This document shows, piece after piece, positions 42,602 to 50,912 of a stretch of DNA of 64,000 bases. The DNA is from VXYL01 sp965116935 (GTDB lineage: Bacteria; Pseudomonadota; Gammaproteobacteria; Pseudomonadales; Azotimanducaceae), in assembly GCA_965116935.1 (NCBI GenBank), contig OZ220737.1:806001-870000 (forward strand), read 5' to 3'. Under the pieces are notes generated by a model that saw only the letters and a list, made by a program, of their open reading frames with translations, ran no database searches and was not told the origin of the DNA. The position numbers were made by a program, and so were the translations under genes. The stretch's first letter is position 1; every line of letters begins with the position of its first letter.

Positions 42602-43627
42602 TCAGCTTGCTTCCGTCGCATTGATTTGGGCGATCCAACGCGCCTTGGCGGTAGGCGGAGCGAATGAAGCAATGATGGAGTTGCGTGCAAGCTCGACGAT
42701 TTGCGCGCGAGTCAGCCCGAGTGCCTCGCGCACGGCGCGGTAGTTGTCGACCAGATAGCCGCCGAAGTAGGCCGGATCGTCGGAGTTGACGGTGGCGAGG
42801 AGGCCGGCGTCCAGCATCTGCCGCAAGGGATGGTCCTCCAGACGCTCCACGCCGCCGAGCCGGAGATTCGACAGCGGACACACCGTGAGAGGAATGCGCT
42901 CGGTCGCCAAGCGCCGCACCAACTCTGGGTCCTCCAAGGCGCGGTTGCCGTGGTCGATGCGCGCCACGGCAAGCAGGTCCAAGGCTTCGCGCACATAGTC
43001 TGCCGGCCCTTCCTCGCCGGCATGTGCGAAAGGGACGAAACCCGCATCTCGCGCCTTGCGGAACACGCGCTCGAACTTGGCTGGCGGATGCCCGCGTTCG
43101 GACGAGTCGAGACCGACGCCGAAGATGCGATCGCGGTGCGGCAGCGCGGCCTCGAGCGTGCGGAAGGCGTCCTCCTCGTCGAGGTGCCGCAGGAAGCACA
43201 GGATGAGGCGCGAGGTGATTCCGAATCGTCGCTCGCCTTCTTCGAGCCCCTCGCTAATGCCGTCCAGAACGACATCGAAGCCAACGCCCCGCGCCGTGTG
43301 CGCTTGGGGGTCGAAGAAAACCTCCGCGTGCGCCACGCCATCGGCGTGCGCCCGTTCGAGATAGGCAACGGTCAGCTCGCAAAAGTCGCGCCGCTTCTGC
43401 AATGCGGCCATGCCTTGGTAGTACACGTCCAGGAACGCCTGCAAGTCGGCGAAGCGATACGCCTCGCGCAGTTCCTGCGCCGACCGATACGGGAGCTGCA
43501 CGCCGTTGCGTCCGGCGATCTCGAACACCAGTTCCGGCTCGAACGTGCCCTCGATGTGAACGTGCAGTTCGGCCTTCGGCAATCGCCTGAGAAACGCGTC
43601 CTCTGCGCCCTTGCTTCTCGTCCCCAA
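42602..43627 (-). CDS. adenosine deaminase-family protein
   Basis: 341 aa from a TTG at 43627, chosen because the family begins shortly before LPKAELHVHIEGT; no ATG lies closer. The zinc-binding HVHIEGT, the HAGEEGP Glu motif, VCPLSNLRLG and NSDDPAYFGG are all present, so the active site is complete. It deaminates adenosine, adenine or a related purine; the adenine-deaminase subgroup is possible. It converges on the sialidase and is divergent from the tannase. Confidence 0.88.
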   Translation of the reverse strand: MGTRSKGAEDAFLRRLPKAELHVHIEGTFEPELVFEIAGRNGVQLPYRSAQELREAYRFADLQAFLDVYYQGMAALQKRRDFCELTVAYLERAHADGVAHAEVFFDPQAHTARGVGFDVVLDGISEGLEEGERRFGITSRLILCFLRHLDEEDAFRTLEAALPHRDRIFGVGLDSSERGHPPAKFERVFRKARDAGFVPFAHAGEEGPADYVREALDLLAVARIDHGNRALEDPELVRRLATERIPLTVCPLSNLRLGGVERLEDHPLRQMLDAGLLATVNSDDPAYFGGYLVDNYRAVREALGLTRAQIVELARNSIIASFAPPTAKARWIAQINATEAS

Positions 43628-43754
43628 AAATTTCCGCTCCCTTGACAAGGCGCACCGATGTTCCTGCTGCGGAGGATGGCCGACTCGTCGCGCCATTGCT
43701 ATGGTTGGCGCAATCGACACGGTGCAGCGGCACCGACTTTTGAGGGAAGGGGAC

Positions 43755-45275
43755 ATGAAGCACTTGGCATGCGGCGCTCTAGCGCTCGCAACGGTTCTGG
43801 TGGTGCCGGCATTTGCATCGATGGACGGCCCGCGACAGTGCGCGTCGCTAGTGCGCCTCACAGACATCTCGCAAGCCATCGAACCCGGCATCTACGTCGA
43901 GGCCACCGACCAAGTCCCCGCCCACTGCCGCGTCAGGGGTGTCATCAATCGGGCGATTCGCTTCGAGGTCACGCTGCCCGAAGACTGGAACGGCCGCTTC
44001 ATGTTCTCTGCCGTCGGCGGTGCCGCCGGCGTCATCGGCGATGTCACGAGTCTCTTGTCGCAAGGCTTCGCCATGGCGTCGACCGACACCGGCCACGAGG
44101 CAGTGGACGGCAACGCCTATCTGACGCAGCCCGAGGCCCTGCTCGACTACGCCTACCGCGGCGTCCACCTCTCGACCCAAGCGGCCAAGGCCATCGTCAG
44201 CCATTACTACGGCCGCGACATCGACTACGCCTATCTGCAAGGCTGCTCCAATGGTGGCCGTGCCGCCATGCTGGAAGCGTTCCACTTCCCAACCGACTAC
44301 GACGGCATCATCGCCGGAGCGCCGGCGTTTCGCTTCCTCGAGTTCATGCCGTGGGCGGTGACCATGGATCGTGCACAACAGGCGGCTCCTCTGACCGACG
44401 AGTCACTGGTGCTTCTCGACAACGCCTCGCGGCAGGCGTGCGACCTTCTCGACGGCATCGAGGATGGCGTCATCGGCGACCCGATGCAGTGCGACCCCGA
44501 GACGTTCCTCCCAGGCCTCGCCTGCGCCGAAGGCGAGTCCGAGGGCTGCCTCACGGCAGGGCAGATCGACACCGCCCGCACGGTCTATGCCGACCTCGTC
44601 GATGCCGACGGCAACGTGGTTTCCCCCGGCGTCCCACCCGGTGCCGAAGCCGCCGGCGACTGGCACGCATGGCTGCTGCCCAACGAGGAACTCGGCGGCG
44701 GCAACTCCATCGTCGGCTTGGTGGGCGAGATGCTGACGCTCCTCATGCGCGAAGATCCAACCTTCGACCTCGCCGAGTTCGATCCCACCGACCAAGCGCG
44801 AATCGCGGCCGCCGTGTCGCCCTTGGACGTCCCCTCCGGCGACCTCGGCGAGTTCCGTTCGAACGGCGGCAAGCTCCTGATGTACCAAGGCTGGAACGAT
44901 GTTCCGCTGCGTCCCCAACGCGCCCTCAACTACCTCGCGGATGTAGAGCGCCACGCTGGCGGCGCCGACGAAGCGGCCGATTTCTTTCGCCTGTTCATGG
45001 CTCCGGGAATGGTGCATTGCGCCGGCGGCCCCGGCGCTTGGCAAGCCGACTACGTCGAGCCCATCGTTCGCTGGCGTGAGGAAGGCATCGCCCCGGAACG
45101 CATCGTCGCAACGCAGCCCGGCCCCGTGGCCATGGCGCACATCCGCCCCGACGAGCGCGTAGAGCAGTCTCGCCGCTTCACCCGCCCGATGTGCGTCCAT
45201 CCACAGTTTGCGCAGCACGACGGTAGCGGCGACGTCGATGACGCCGCCAGCTTCAGCTGTGTTAGCCCTGATTGA
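43755..45275 (+). CDS. tannase/feruloyl esterase-family protein
   Basis: 506 aa from the ATG at 43755, with AAGGGG in front. A signal peptide (about 1-21) exports it. The catalytic Ser lies in LQGCSNGGRAAM, the Asp in YQGWNDVPLRP and the His in APGMVHCAGGPG. A calcium-site-like Asp/Asn-rich lid with paired Cys (DGIEDGVIGDPMQCDP) is typical. Family members hydrolyse gallate, ferulate, terephthalate-type or other aromatic esters outside the cytoplasm. It stands alone between adenosine deaminase and the restriction-modification island. Confidence 0.9.
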   Translation: MKHLACGALALATVLVVPAFASMDGPRQCASLVRLTDISQAIEPGIYVEATDQVPAHCRVRGVINRAIRFEVTLPEDWNGRFMFSAVGGAAGVIGDVTSLLSQGFAMASTDTGHEAVDGNAYLTQPEALLDYAYRGVHLSTQAAKAIVSHYYGRDIDYAYLQGCSNGGRAAMLEAFHFPTDYDGIIAGAPAFRFLEFMPWAVTMDRAQQAAPLTDESLVLLDNASRQACDLLDGIEDGVIGDPMQCDPETFLPGLACAEGESEGCLTAGQIDTARTVYADLVDADGNVVSPGVPPGAEAAGDWHAWLLPNEELGGGNSIVGLVGEMLTLLMREDPTFDLAEFDPTDQARIAAAVSPLDVPSGDLGEFRSNGGKLLMYQGWNDVPLRPQRALNYLADVERHAGGADEAADFFRLFMAPGMVHCAGGPGAWQADYVEPIVRWREEGIAPERIVATQPGPVAMAHIRPDERVEQSRRFTRPMCVHPQFAQHDGSGDVDDAASFSCVSPD

Positions 45276-45493
45276 TCTGGGGATGGCGCGGATTGTCCCT
45301 CTTGTGTCGCCCCCTTGTGGGAATCGAGGAAGCGTCCTGGTTTTACAGTGGTGGTAGTCTCGCCGAGGGCTCAGTCATGGGATCTGGCCAAAATGTCGGT
45401 CGATTTTCACGACGGACTTACGGCAGCCTTGCGCGCACGCCTCGGGCCGCCGTTTAATCCGGTCCACAAACAAGCGTTGCAGAACCGCAGGAC
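45276..45493. other. intergenic before the restriction-modification genes
   Basis: About 220 bp after the tannase stop. No gene was recognised; the promoter of the methyltransferase should be here. Confidence 0.35.
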
Positions 45494-46645
45494 ATGCCGG
45501 AATACAAGCTGCTTACCCTAGATTCGGAAGGGAAAACCACCCCCGCGACGCTCGAGCTCATCCGGCGGTTCAACGCGAGCTTCGATCCCTCGGATCTCTA
45601 CATCGACTTGGCCGGCGAGCAGCCCGTGTTGCACTTGCGCCAAGTGGATTTGCGAGAGATGCGAGAAATTGCGTCGCGTCTGACGGACGAGTCGTCCGAC
45701 TGTGATGCCTCCCTTTTGGCTGGTGCTGTGACCTCGGTGGAGGCCGTCAGGAGCTACGGCATCCAAGGCGGCAAGCGCAATTACGTGGACTACAACCACG
45801 AGCGGAAGGTCAAGGGACGGCTGGAAAAGGAGCGTCGCCGCGGGCGGCATTACTACGCCAACGACCGGAATTTCGAGGGTACAGTCAACGACCCACCGGA
45901 CGAACTCGTTGACTGCATCGTCGTTGGCGACGCCACGGAGGTGCTGACCCGACTGCCTGACAACTGCGTCGACCTGATTTTCACGTCCCCGCCGTATAAC
46001 TTCGGCCTCGACTACACGGCAAACCCGGACGACCACCGTTGGGACGAGTACTTCGATCAGCTATTCGCGGTGTTCGACGAGTGCATCCGAGTGCTGAAGT
46101 TTGGCGGTCGCATCGCGGTCAACGTCCAGCCCCTGTTCTCAGACTACATTCCGAGCCACCACGTCATCAGCAGCTACTTCATGGAGCGCGGGATGATCTG
46201 GAAGGGCGAAATCCTCTGGGAGAAAAACAACTACAACTGCAAGTACACCGCATGGGGAAGCTGGAAGAGCCCCAGCAGCCCATACCTCAAGTACACATGG
46301 GAGTTCATCGAGGTCTTCTGCAAGGGCTCCCTGAAGGCGAAGGGCGACAGCGCCAACGCGGACATCAGTGCAGACGACTTCAAGCGCTGGGTCAATGCCA
46401 AATGGAGCATCGCCCCCGAACGCAACATGCGAGAGTACGACCACCCCGCGATGTTCCCAGAGGAACTCGCATCGCGTGTGCTGCAGCTATTCAGTTTCCG
46501 TCAGGCCTTTGTCCTCGATCCCTTCGCAGGCGTTGGAACGGTGCCGGTAGTCGCCCGGCAGCTTGATCGTCGCTACCTCGGCATCGACATATCGGAGGAG
46601 TACTGCGCCACGGCACAACGCCGGCTGGCGAAGACCTTGCTATGA
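45494..46645 (+). CDS. type II DNA methyltransferase (beta class)
   Basis: 383 aa. Residues 1-130 are an extra N-terminal domain of unknown role. Motif IV TSPPYN (164-169) comes before motif I DPFAGVGT (342-349), the order of beta-class N4-cytosine/N6-adenine methyltransferases; TSPPY often marks N4-cytosine enzymes. The long central part (about 175-330) contains the target-recognition region, with KSPSSPYLKYTWEFIEVF. It is followed after 65 bp by a PD-(D/E)XK nuclease gene, so it is the protective half of a type II restriction-modification system. The recognition site cannot be read from the sequence. Confidence 0.9.
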   Translation: MPEYKLLTLDSEGKTTPATLELIRRFNASFDPSDLYIDLAGEQPVLHLRQVDLREMREIASRLTDESSDCDASLLAGAVTSVEAVRSYGIQGGKRNYVDYNHERKVKGRLEKERRRGRHYYANDRNFEGTVNDPPDELVDCIVVGDATEVLTRLPDNCVDLIFTSPPYNFGLDYTANPDDHRWDEYFDQLFAVFDECIRVLKFGGRIAVNVQPLFSDYIPSHHVISSYFMERGMIWKGEILWEKNNYNCKYTAWGSWKSPSSPYLKYTWEFIEVFCKGSLKAKGDSANADISADDFKRWVNAKWSIAPERNMREYDHPAMFPEELASRVLQLFSFRQAFVLDPFAGVGTVPVVARQLDRRYLGIDISEEYCATAQRRLAKTLL

Positions 46646-46710
46646 CGTCCTTGGCGTCTCTCACTGAGCGACGAGATGTAGGGCGGGTGAAGGCCGACTA
46701 CGACTAGACA

Positions 46711-47340
46711 GTGAAGGGCCTCTGGGGCGAAACTCGGGGTGGAACACTTCGCGCGACCAAGGGCAAGCTCGTGGAACGAATGGCGAAAGACCTGGTCAAG
46801 ATCGCGTGGGATGTGCGAGGGGGCGAGGCTTCACGGCTGCGGTTCGGGAGCGGAAAGTACGCGATCCCATTGGCTCGTGACTACCTCGCGCGCATCCAAG
46901 ACCAGCGCGTCAAGGAGCATCTGGAACGCCACATAAACGACTACCACTACGACCTGTCCTGCGACGTGCAGTGTTACGTCGATGACGAGTTCGTGCTCGC
47001 CATTGAGTGTAAGGCGTACACCGAAGTGGCGATGCTTAAACGTATCATGGTTGATGCCACGCTGCTTCATGGGGAGTTCCCATCGTTGCGTTTCCTGCTC
47101 TTTCAACTCGAAAGCCAACTGGGCGGGGACTATAGCCAGTTGGCGAATCCCCCAGCAGGAAGCCCGAGCGCTCACACAGTCATGTCAAAGTTTGAAGTGC
47201 TCGTCGACGTGATCACGTTGCTCGCTGGTGAACGAAGGGTGGATCGACCGATTCACAAACGGGCGTTTTTCAAGGAGCTGCAAATGCCCTCGTTGGCAGC
47301 AGCCGTGATCCGTATAGGCGCGCTATTGCCTGGATCGTGA
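46711..47340 (+). CDS. putative type II restriction endonuclease (PD-(D/E)XK)
   Basis: 209 aa from a GTG that directly follows an in-frame stop. The nuclease core is Asp81/Asp85 in HYDLSCD, then a hydrophobic strand FVLAIECKAYTEV with Glu99 and Lys101 (the E-x-K of PD-(D/E)XK enzymes), and Glu/Arg-rich helices. The size matches short type IIP enzymes. It lies just after a DNA methyltransferase on the same strand. No control (C) protein gene is seen, so expression timing must use another means. Confidence 0.72.
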   Translation: MKGLWGETRGGTLRATKGKLVERMAKDLVKIAWDVRGGEASRLRFGSGKYAIPLARDYLARIQDQRVKEHLERHINDYHYDLSCDVQCYVDDEFVLAIECKAYTEVAMLKRIMVDATLLHGEFPSLRFLLFQLESQLGGDYSQLANPPAGSPSAHTVMSKFEVLVDVITLLAGERRVDRPIHKRAFFKELQMPSLAAAVIRIGALLPGS

Positions 47341-47646
47341 TGCGTTTGAGGAACAACCAAAAGCTCGGCAAAATACAGCAACCGCGGTCCACGACGGAGT
47401 TCGGGGCGGGATACGCCAAGTCGGTCAGGCGACGGCCTGCCGTTCTCTGTGGCCTCGATGCCGTCGGTGAACAGGACCCCGTCGATGAACTCGGCGAGGT
47501 GGCGAAAGCCTCGGCTACCGGTGCCCCGACTTCTCGGCCCATGCCCGTCCTGCATCTGCCAATCCAGCGGCAAAGAACCAGTTGGGGTCTTCGTGAAAAG
47601 ACAATGATTTTCAGCATGTTGCAGATGAGTTCCGCGAATCCGCTGT
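47341..47646. other. intergenic between endonuclease and recombinase
   Basis: About 300 bp between convergent genes. A minus-strand open frame (HLAEFIDGVLFTDGIEATE) looks coding-like but is not recognised; it could be a decayed gene. Confidence 0.35.
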
Positions 47647-48708
47647 TCAGGAACCTATCGCGGCCCTTTCGATTCGCGCAAGCCTTTTCTCGACCTTTTT
47701 CGATGCCCTTCGCAGTCGCTTCGACGCCTGTCGTGCCCACCTTCGTTCGCGCCTGGCGGCCCCGGCCTTGCCGCGCGGGCGACTTCCGCGAGCGTCTGGC
47801 TGCCTGACGCCGTAGCGCAGCCGGGCCACCGGACCCGGCGCCGCGTCCTGCGTCCGAACGTAGCCCAGCATCGTCTCCACGCGGCTCCACCGGCCCGCGT
47901 CCATCAGGTCCACGGTGGTGGCGCCGCGGTCCCGCAGCGACTGTGCGGAGCCCACGCGCAGCGAATGGCCCGACACCCGCCCCTCGATGCCGGCATCCGC
48001 CGCACGGTCCTTGTTGACCGGGCGAAACACGGGCCCTTCCTCGATCCCGGCCGCGTCGAGCCACTTTCGTGCCAGCCGCGCCATGTCCGGCCCGCCGCGG
48101 AAGACGGCGCCCTTGCCGTCCTGGTCCGTCTTGCTGCGCCGGATCGTGACCAGCAGCTTCCGTTTCGAGAGCGCGATGTCCGCGACGTCCAGTGCCTCCG
48201 CCTCGGACACCCGCAGCAGGCCGTCGGACATGATCCGGACCAGGAGCGCGTCGCGCAGGCCGCGAACGTTGCCGCAGCCCTCCGCGAGGTCGGCCATGCG
48301 ATCGGAGTCCTTCCACTGGATGCCCGCGACCTGGCCCGGACCCCGTCCCGCGCCGTCGCGCCGGTAGGCGGACAGGGCGTCCTCGGTGCGCGTTCCGGCC
48401 GGCGATGCGGCGCCCTCGCGCCTTGCCCGGTCCTTCGCGGCGGCCACTGCGGTTGCGGCAGACGCCGGCGCCAGTCCGCGGTCGAACAGCGCCCCGAGGT
48501 AGTCGGCCAGCGACCCGTCCGTGACGGGTCGGCCTTCGAGCCAGCCGTCGAGGCGGAGGAGCGCGCGCCCGTAGGCGTGCCGCGTCCCCGGCGCGAGCCG
48601 TCGCTCCGCGAGGGACGTTGGTTCCGTCGCGCCGCCGCTGTCGTCCCGTGCGTTGGCATGGGTGCTGTCGGCTCTGGTTGTCGTGGCCATGTTGGTCCTG
48701 CTCTCCAT
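47647..48708 (-). CDS. tyrosine recombinase/integrase
   Basis: 353 aa; an ATG six codons in (48690) is also possible. The N-terminal SAM-like core-binding domain starts near LAPGTRHAYGRALLRLDGWL. The catalytic residues are Arg166 (DGLLRVSEAE), Lys193 (RRSKTDQ), His248 and Arg251 (SGHSLRVGS), Trp274 (AGRWSRVE) and Tyr283 (MLGYVR). The last ~55 residues are Arg/Lys-rich. It would catalyse site-specific integration or excision. No attachment site was recognised, but its position beside a restriction-modification pair and secreted-protein genes suggests it belongs to an island. Confidence 0.88.
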   Translation of the reverse strand: MESRTNMATTTRADSTHANARDDSGGATEPTSLAERRLAPGTRHAYGRALLRLDGWLEGRPVTDGSLADYLGALFDRGLAPASAATAVAAAKDRARREGAASPAGTRTEDALSAYRRDGAGRGPGQVAGIQWKDSDRMADLAEGCGNVRGLRDALLVRIMSDGLLRVSEAEALDVADIALSKRKLLVTIRRSKTDQDGKGAVFRGGPDMARLARKWLDAAGIEEGPVFRPVNKDRAADAGIEGRVSGHSLRVGSAQSLRDRGATTVDLMDAGRWSRVETMLGYVRTQDAAPGPVARLRYGVRQPDARGSRPRGKAGAARRERRWARQASKRLRRASKKVEKRLARIERAAIGS

Positions 48709-49014
48709 CTTGTTCGTGGTGGATTGGCCGGGACGGAATGGTCAGTCAATGCCGCTGCCGCCGGGCCGCGAGTGCGTGTAGCGAACCCGCCGGCCGGATT
48801 CAACCCCTCGCTTCCGTGTCGTTCCCGGGGGTCGCCACCACTGGGGTGGACCTCCGCCGCCGCCGTCCCTTCCGCAAAAGCGGATTCGCGGAACCAAACG
48901 GAAGAGGTGGAGCGAGTACGCGGAGCAAGCCGGACACCGGCCTGCAAACGGCCCCGGCGAATGCCGGGAACGAAGCAACCGGGCGGCCAAGCCGCCCCTG
49001 GGGAGGATGACCAG
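48709..49014 (+). promoter_or_regulatory. GC-rich, structured leader upstream of the secreted-peptide gene
   Basis: About 300 bp between the divergent recombinase and the small secreted-protein gene. Several local inverted repeats are seen, the strongest being GGGCGGC-caa-GCCGCCC just before the ribosome-binding site GGGGAGGA. It may be a structured 5' leader or hold the recombinase att site; neither is proven. Confidence 0.35.
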
Positions 49015-49221
49015 ATGCGCCATAGGCGTTCCTTCACATTGGCGCTTGCGTTGGCGCTGTGCATGGCTGGGGCAGCACACGGGCTGTCCCCTGCCTGCGA
49101 GATTCCGAATCCTGTCTACGAGTGGGTGCTTTCCCTGTTGCCCAGCCTTCCGAGCCCCCTGCTGGAAGCGGCGCTGCAGGTGCTCGACACGATCCCGCCG
49201 ACCTACTGGGGCGAGTGCTGA
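49015..49221 (+). CDS. small secreted protein, copy A
   Basis: 68 aa. GGGGAGGA precedes the ATG at good spacing. The signal peptide (residues about 1-23, MRHRRSFTLALALALCMAGA) is followed by a 45-residue mature part with two Cys (SPACEIPN and the final WGEC), which could form a disulfide. No family is recognised. The signal peptide closely resembles that of the split gene just downstream, so the two are related secreted products. Bacteriocin, signalling or envelope roles are all possible. Confidence 0.65.
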   Translation: MRHRRSFTLALALALCMAGAAHGLSPACEIPNPVYEWVLSLLPSLPSPLLEAALQVLDTIPPTYWGEC

Positions 49222-49280
49222 CCGCTACCCCGCTTGCCGCAGTCGGTGAGCGTACCGTTTGTTTGACCTTGGAGAAAAGC

Positions 49281-49743
49281 ATGAGATTTACTCGATCCTT
49301 CGCGCTAGCAGTCTGTCGGACTTTGGCGCGGCACTTAGCGTAACTTATTGACAATCCTTCAAAATAACTATTCTTCATAAGCAAAAAGTCAACCTGAATA
49401 TGACCATAGATCAGCTAGTTACGAGCGCTCGATCGGAAAGTCCGACAGGCTGCTAGCCCTTGCGCTGGCTTTCCTGATCTTGCCTGCCGCGCCCCTTGGC
49501 GGCATCGTTCCGATTCCGACCGTGGGCAGTCCCGCGTCCACGTACGGCGGGCCGACCTGCCGGTATGAAAGCGACTACTACGATTGCTCGCACATCGCGT
49601 ACCCAGAAGAGGACGAGAGCTATCACGACCAGATGTGCGACTCTATTGCGGAGAATTTGGGTACTCCTAATGTTGGGGAAAACCGCAGAGACTTTTATCT
49701 CGAGGGGATAGCTGAGGTGATCGTTTTGCTAGTCTTTTGCTGA
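49281..49743 (+). pseudogene. small secreted protein, copy B, interrupted by a MITE
   Basis: GGAG precedes the ATG. Codons 1-9 (MRFTRSFAL) run up to 49308, where a 144-bp element with inverted ends is inserted; the frame resumes at 49457. Removing the element plus one CTAG leaves 315 nt, exactly 105 codons, encoding a clean signal peptide (MRFTRSFALALALAFLILPA) and a Cys-rich mature part (TCRYESDYYDCSH, QMCDS, VFC at the end). As it stands the reading frame stops inside the element after 20 codons. Confidence 0.85.
49309..49452. mobile_element. 144-bp MITE with CTAG target duplication
   Basis: Ends are CAGTCTGTCGGACTTT (49309-49324) and AAAGTCCGACAGGCTG (49437-49452), inverted with one mismatch over 16 bp. 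Direct CTAG repeats flank it (49305-49308 and 49453-49456). It is AT-rich compared with its surroundings, encodes nothing, and contains a TTGACA (49348-49353) that could be part of an outward promoter. It splits a signal-peptide-coding sequence. Confidence 0.88.
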
Positions 49744-50474
49744 CGGAAGAAGGAGATAACGGTACGAAGGAAAGCCGCGACTCGTCCGCACTTGGCGGCT
49801 CCGACCGTTACCTCTACAACATCCCCATAGAGTGGCTGTGGCGTTCGCCGAGCACCATGCGTACGACGTGACCTCCACGGCTACTCACCCCATCGCACGA
49901 AGGGTCATGTTCCAATATTCCACACCTTCGCTCTCGACACACAAACGGTCATGGCCTGAGTCGGCCACCCCGAACGCATGAAATGCCTGGCGCAGGCGGC
50001 GTCTGGCTGACAGAATCCGAGGCGGAGGGTGACGCGCTTTCTCGCCGACACCCCGACGACGGTCGTGCGCCAGGCCAGAAACCGGGGCAGCCGTATCGCA
50101 CGCACCGTGGTCCCCGCAGCCGGCGCGGGCTCATGCCGCTGACAGCCGACGCTTCGGGGCCGGACAGGGTTTTTGTTGCCTTAGATGCGATCTGGCCTCG
50201 GGAATTTCACAGCAAACATCTCCGTCCCTACATAACGGGCCATCTCCCACATGTCTGGCCATCCAGAGCAACTCGCCGCACGGACATGCCGCCCGAGGAC
50301 AGGCTGCGGCCTTGTGCGAAGCGGATTGTTGGCCAAGGTCGCTGGCTGCCCGCGAACACGCAAGGGAGTCGACCGTCGCCAAACTGCGCAGGCAGCGGCC
50401 TACGTAGGACGGGATGCTTTGTGTCGGGTAGGAGTCTGAGTCTGGGTAGGAGTCCGCTGTTGCGATGATTCGCA
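49744..50474. other. region without a supported gene
   Basis: About 730 bp. Open frames on both strands show no ribosome-binding site or family match. It contains the inverted partner (50196-50222) of the 27-bp sequence at 16373-16399. It is probably decayed island DNA. Confidence 0.45.
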
Positions 50475-50556
50475 GGGCGAGGCTTATCCCCGTGTTGGCA
50501 ACCGAACGGCCTCGGTGGGGCCGGCACGGACCACCACAAGGGTCGCCCCGACGGGC
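50475..50556. repeat. dispersed repeat related to 52318-52404
   Basis: About 80 bp with recognisable but imperfect similarity to 52321-52406; shared blocks include CCGTGTT, ACGG and ACCACAAGG-TCGCCCC. The terminal inverted repeat seen in the other copy is degenerate here. Confidence 0.55.
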
Positions 50557-50603
50557 GTTGTGTTCGCGGCCGTCCGCAGGGGCGAGGTGACGAGGGGTAT
50601 TGC

Positions 50604-50912
50604 GTGGAAAACGCCGAATCCACCCTCGAGCAGCGCGTCTGGCAAGCGGTGTCGTCGACTCCCCGGGTTGCGTCGCCACCTACGGCCAGATCGCCGAACT
50701 AGCCGGCGAACCCGGCGCGCCCGCCACGTAGGCCGCGTGCTTGGATCCTGCCACATGGAAGCCGCCTGCCGTGGCATCGGGTCGTCAACGCATCCGATCG
50801 CAGCTCCTTGCCGGGAGCAGCCGGCGAAGAACAACGCCGCCGTCTCCGTCACGAAGGCGTTCGCTTCAAGCAAAGCGCGTTGAGCCTCAGCCGCTACCGC
50901 TGGGAGCCTTGA
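50604..50912 (+). pseudogene. alkyltransferase-like (ATL/MGMT-family) pseudogene
   Basis: Three frames together encode a recognisable MGMT-family domain: ENAESTLEQRVWQAV, then VATYGQIAELAGEPG, then (after a frameshift) RHVGRVLG, then LPWHRVVNAS...EEQRRRLRHEGVRFKQ...LSRYRWEP to a TGA at 50910. The Cys of the PCHR active site is Trp (PWHR), which places it with ATL proteins that flag alkylated guanines for repair instead of dealkylating them. At least two indels disrupt it. Its end overlaps the AmpG-like gene on the other strand by 26 nt. Confidence 0.85.

Noticed and set aside
47965..48950. Long plus-strand frame opposite the recombinase
   Set aside because: Only its 3' end (49015-49221), with its own ribosome-binding site and signal peptide, is a believable gene; the rest is a shadow of the recombinase.
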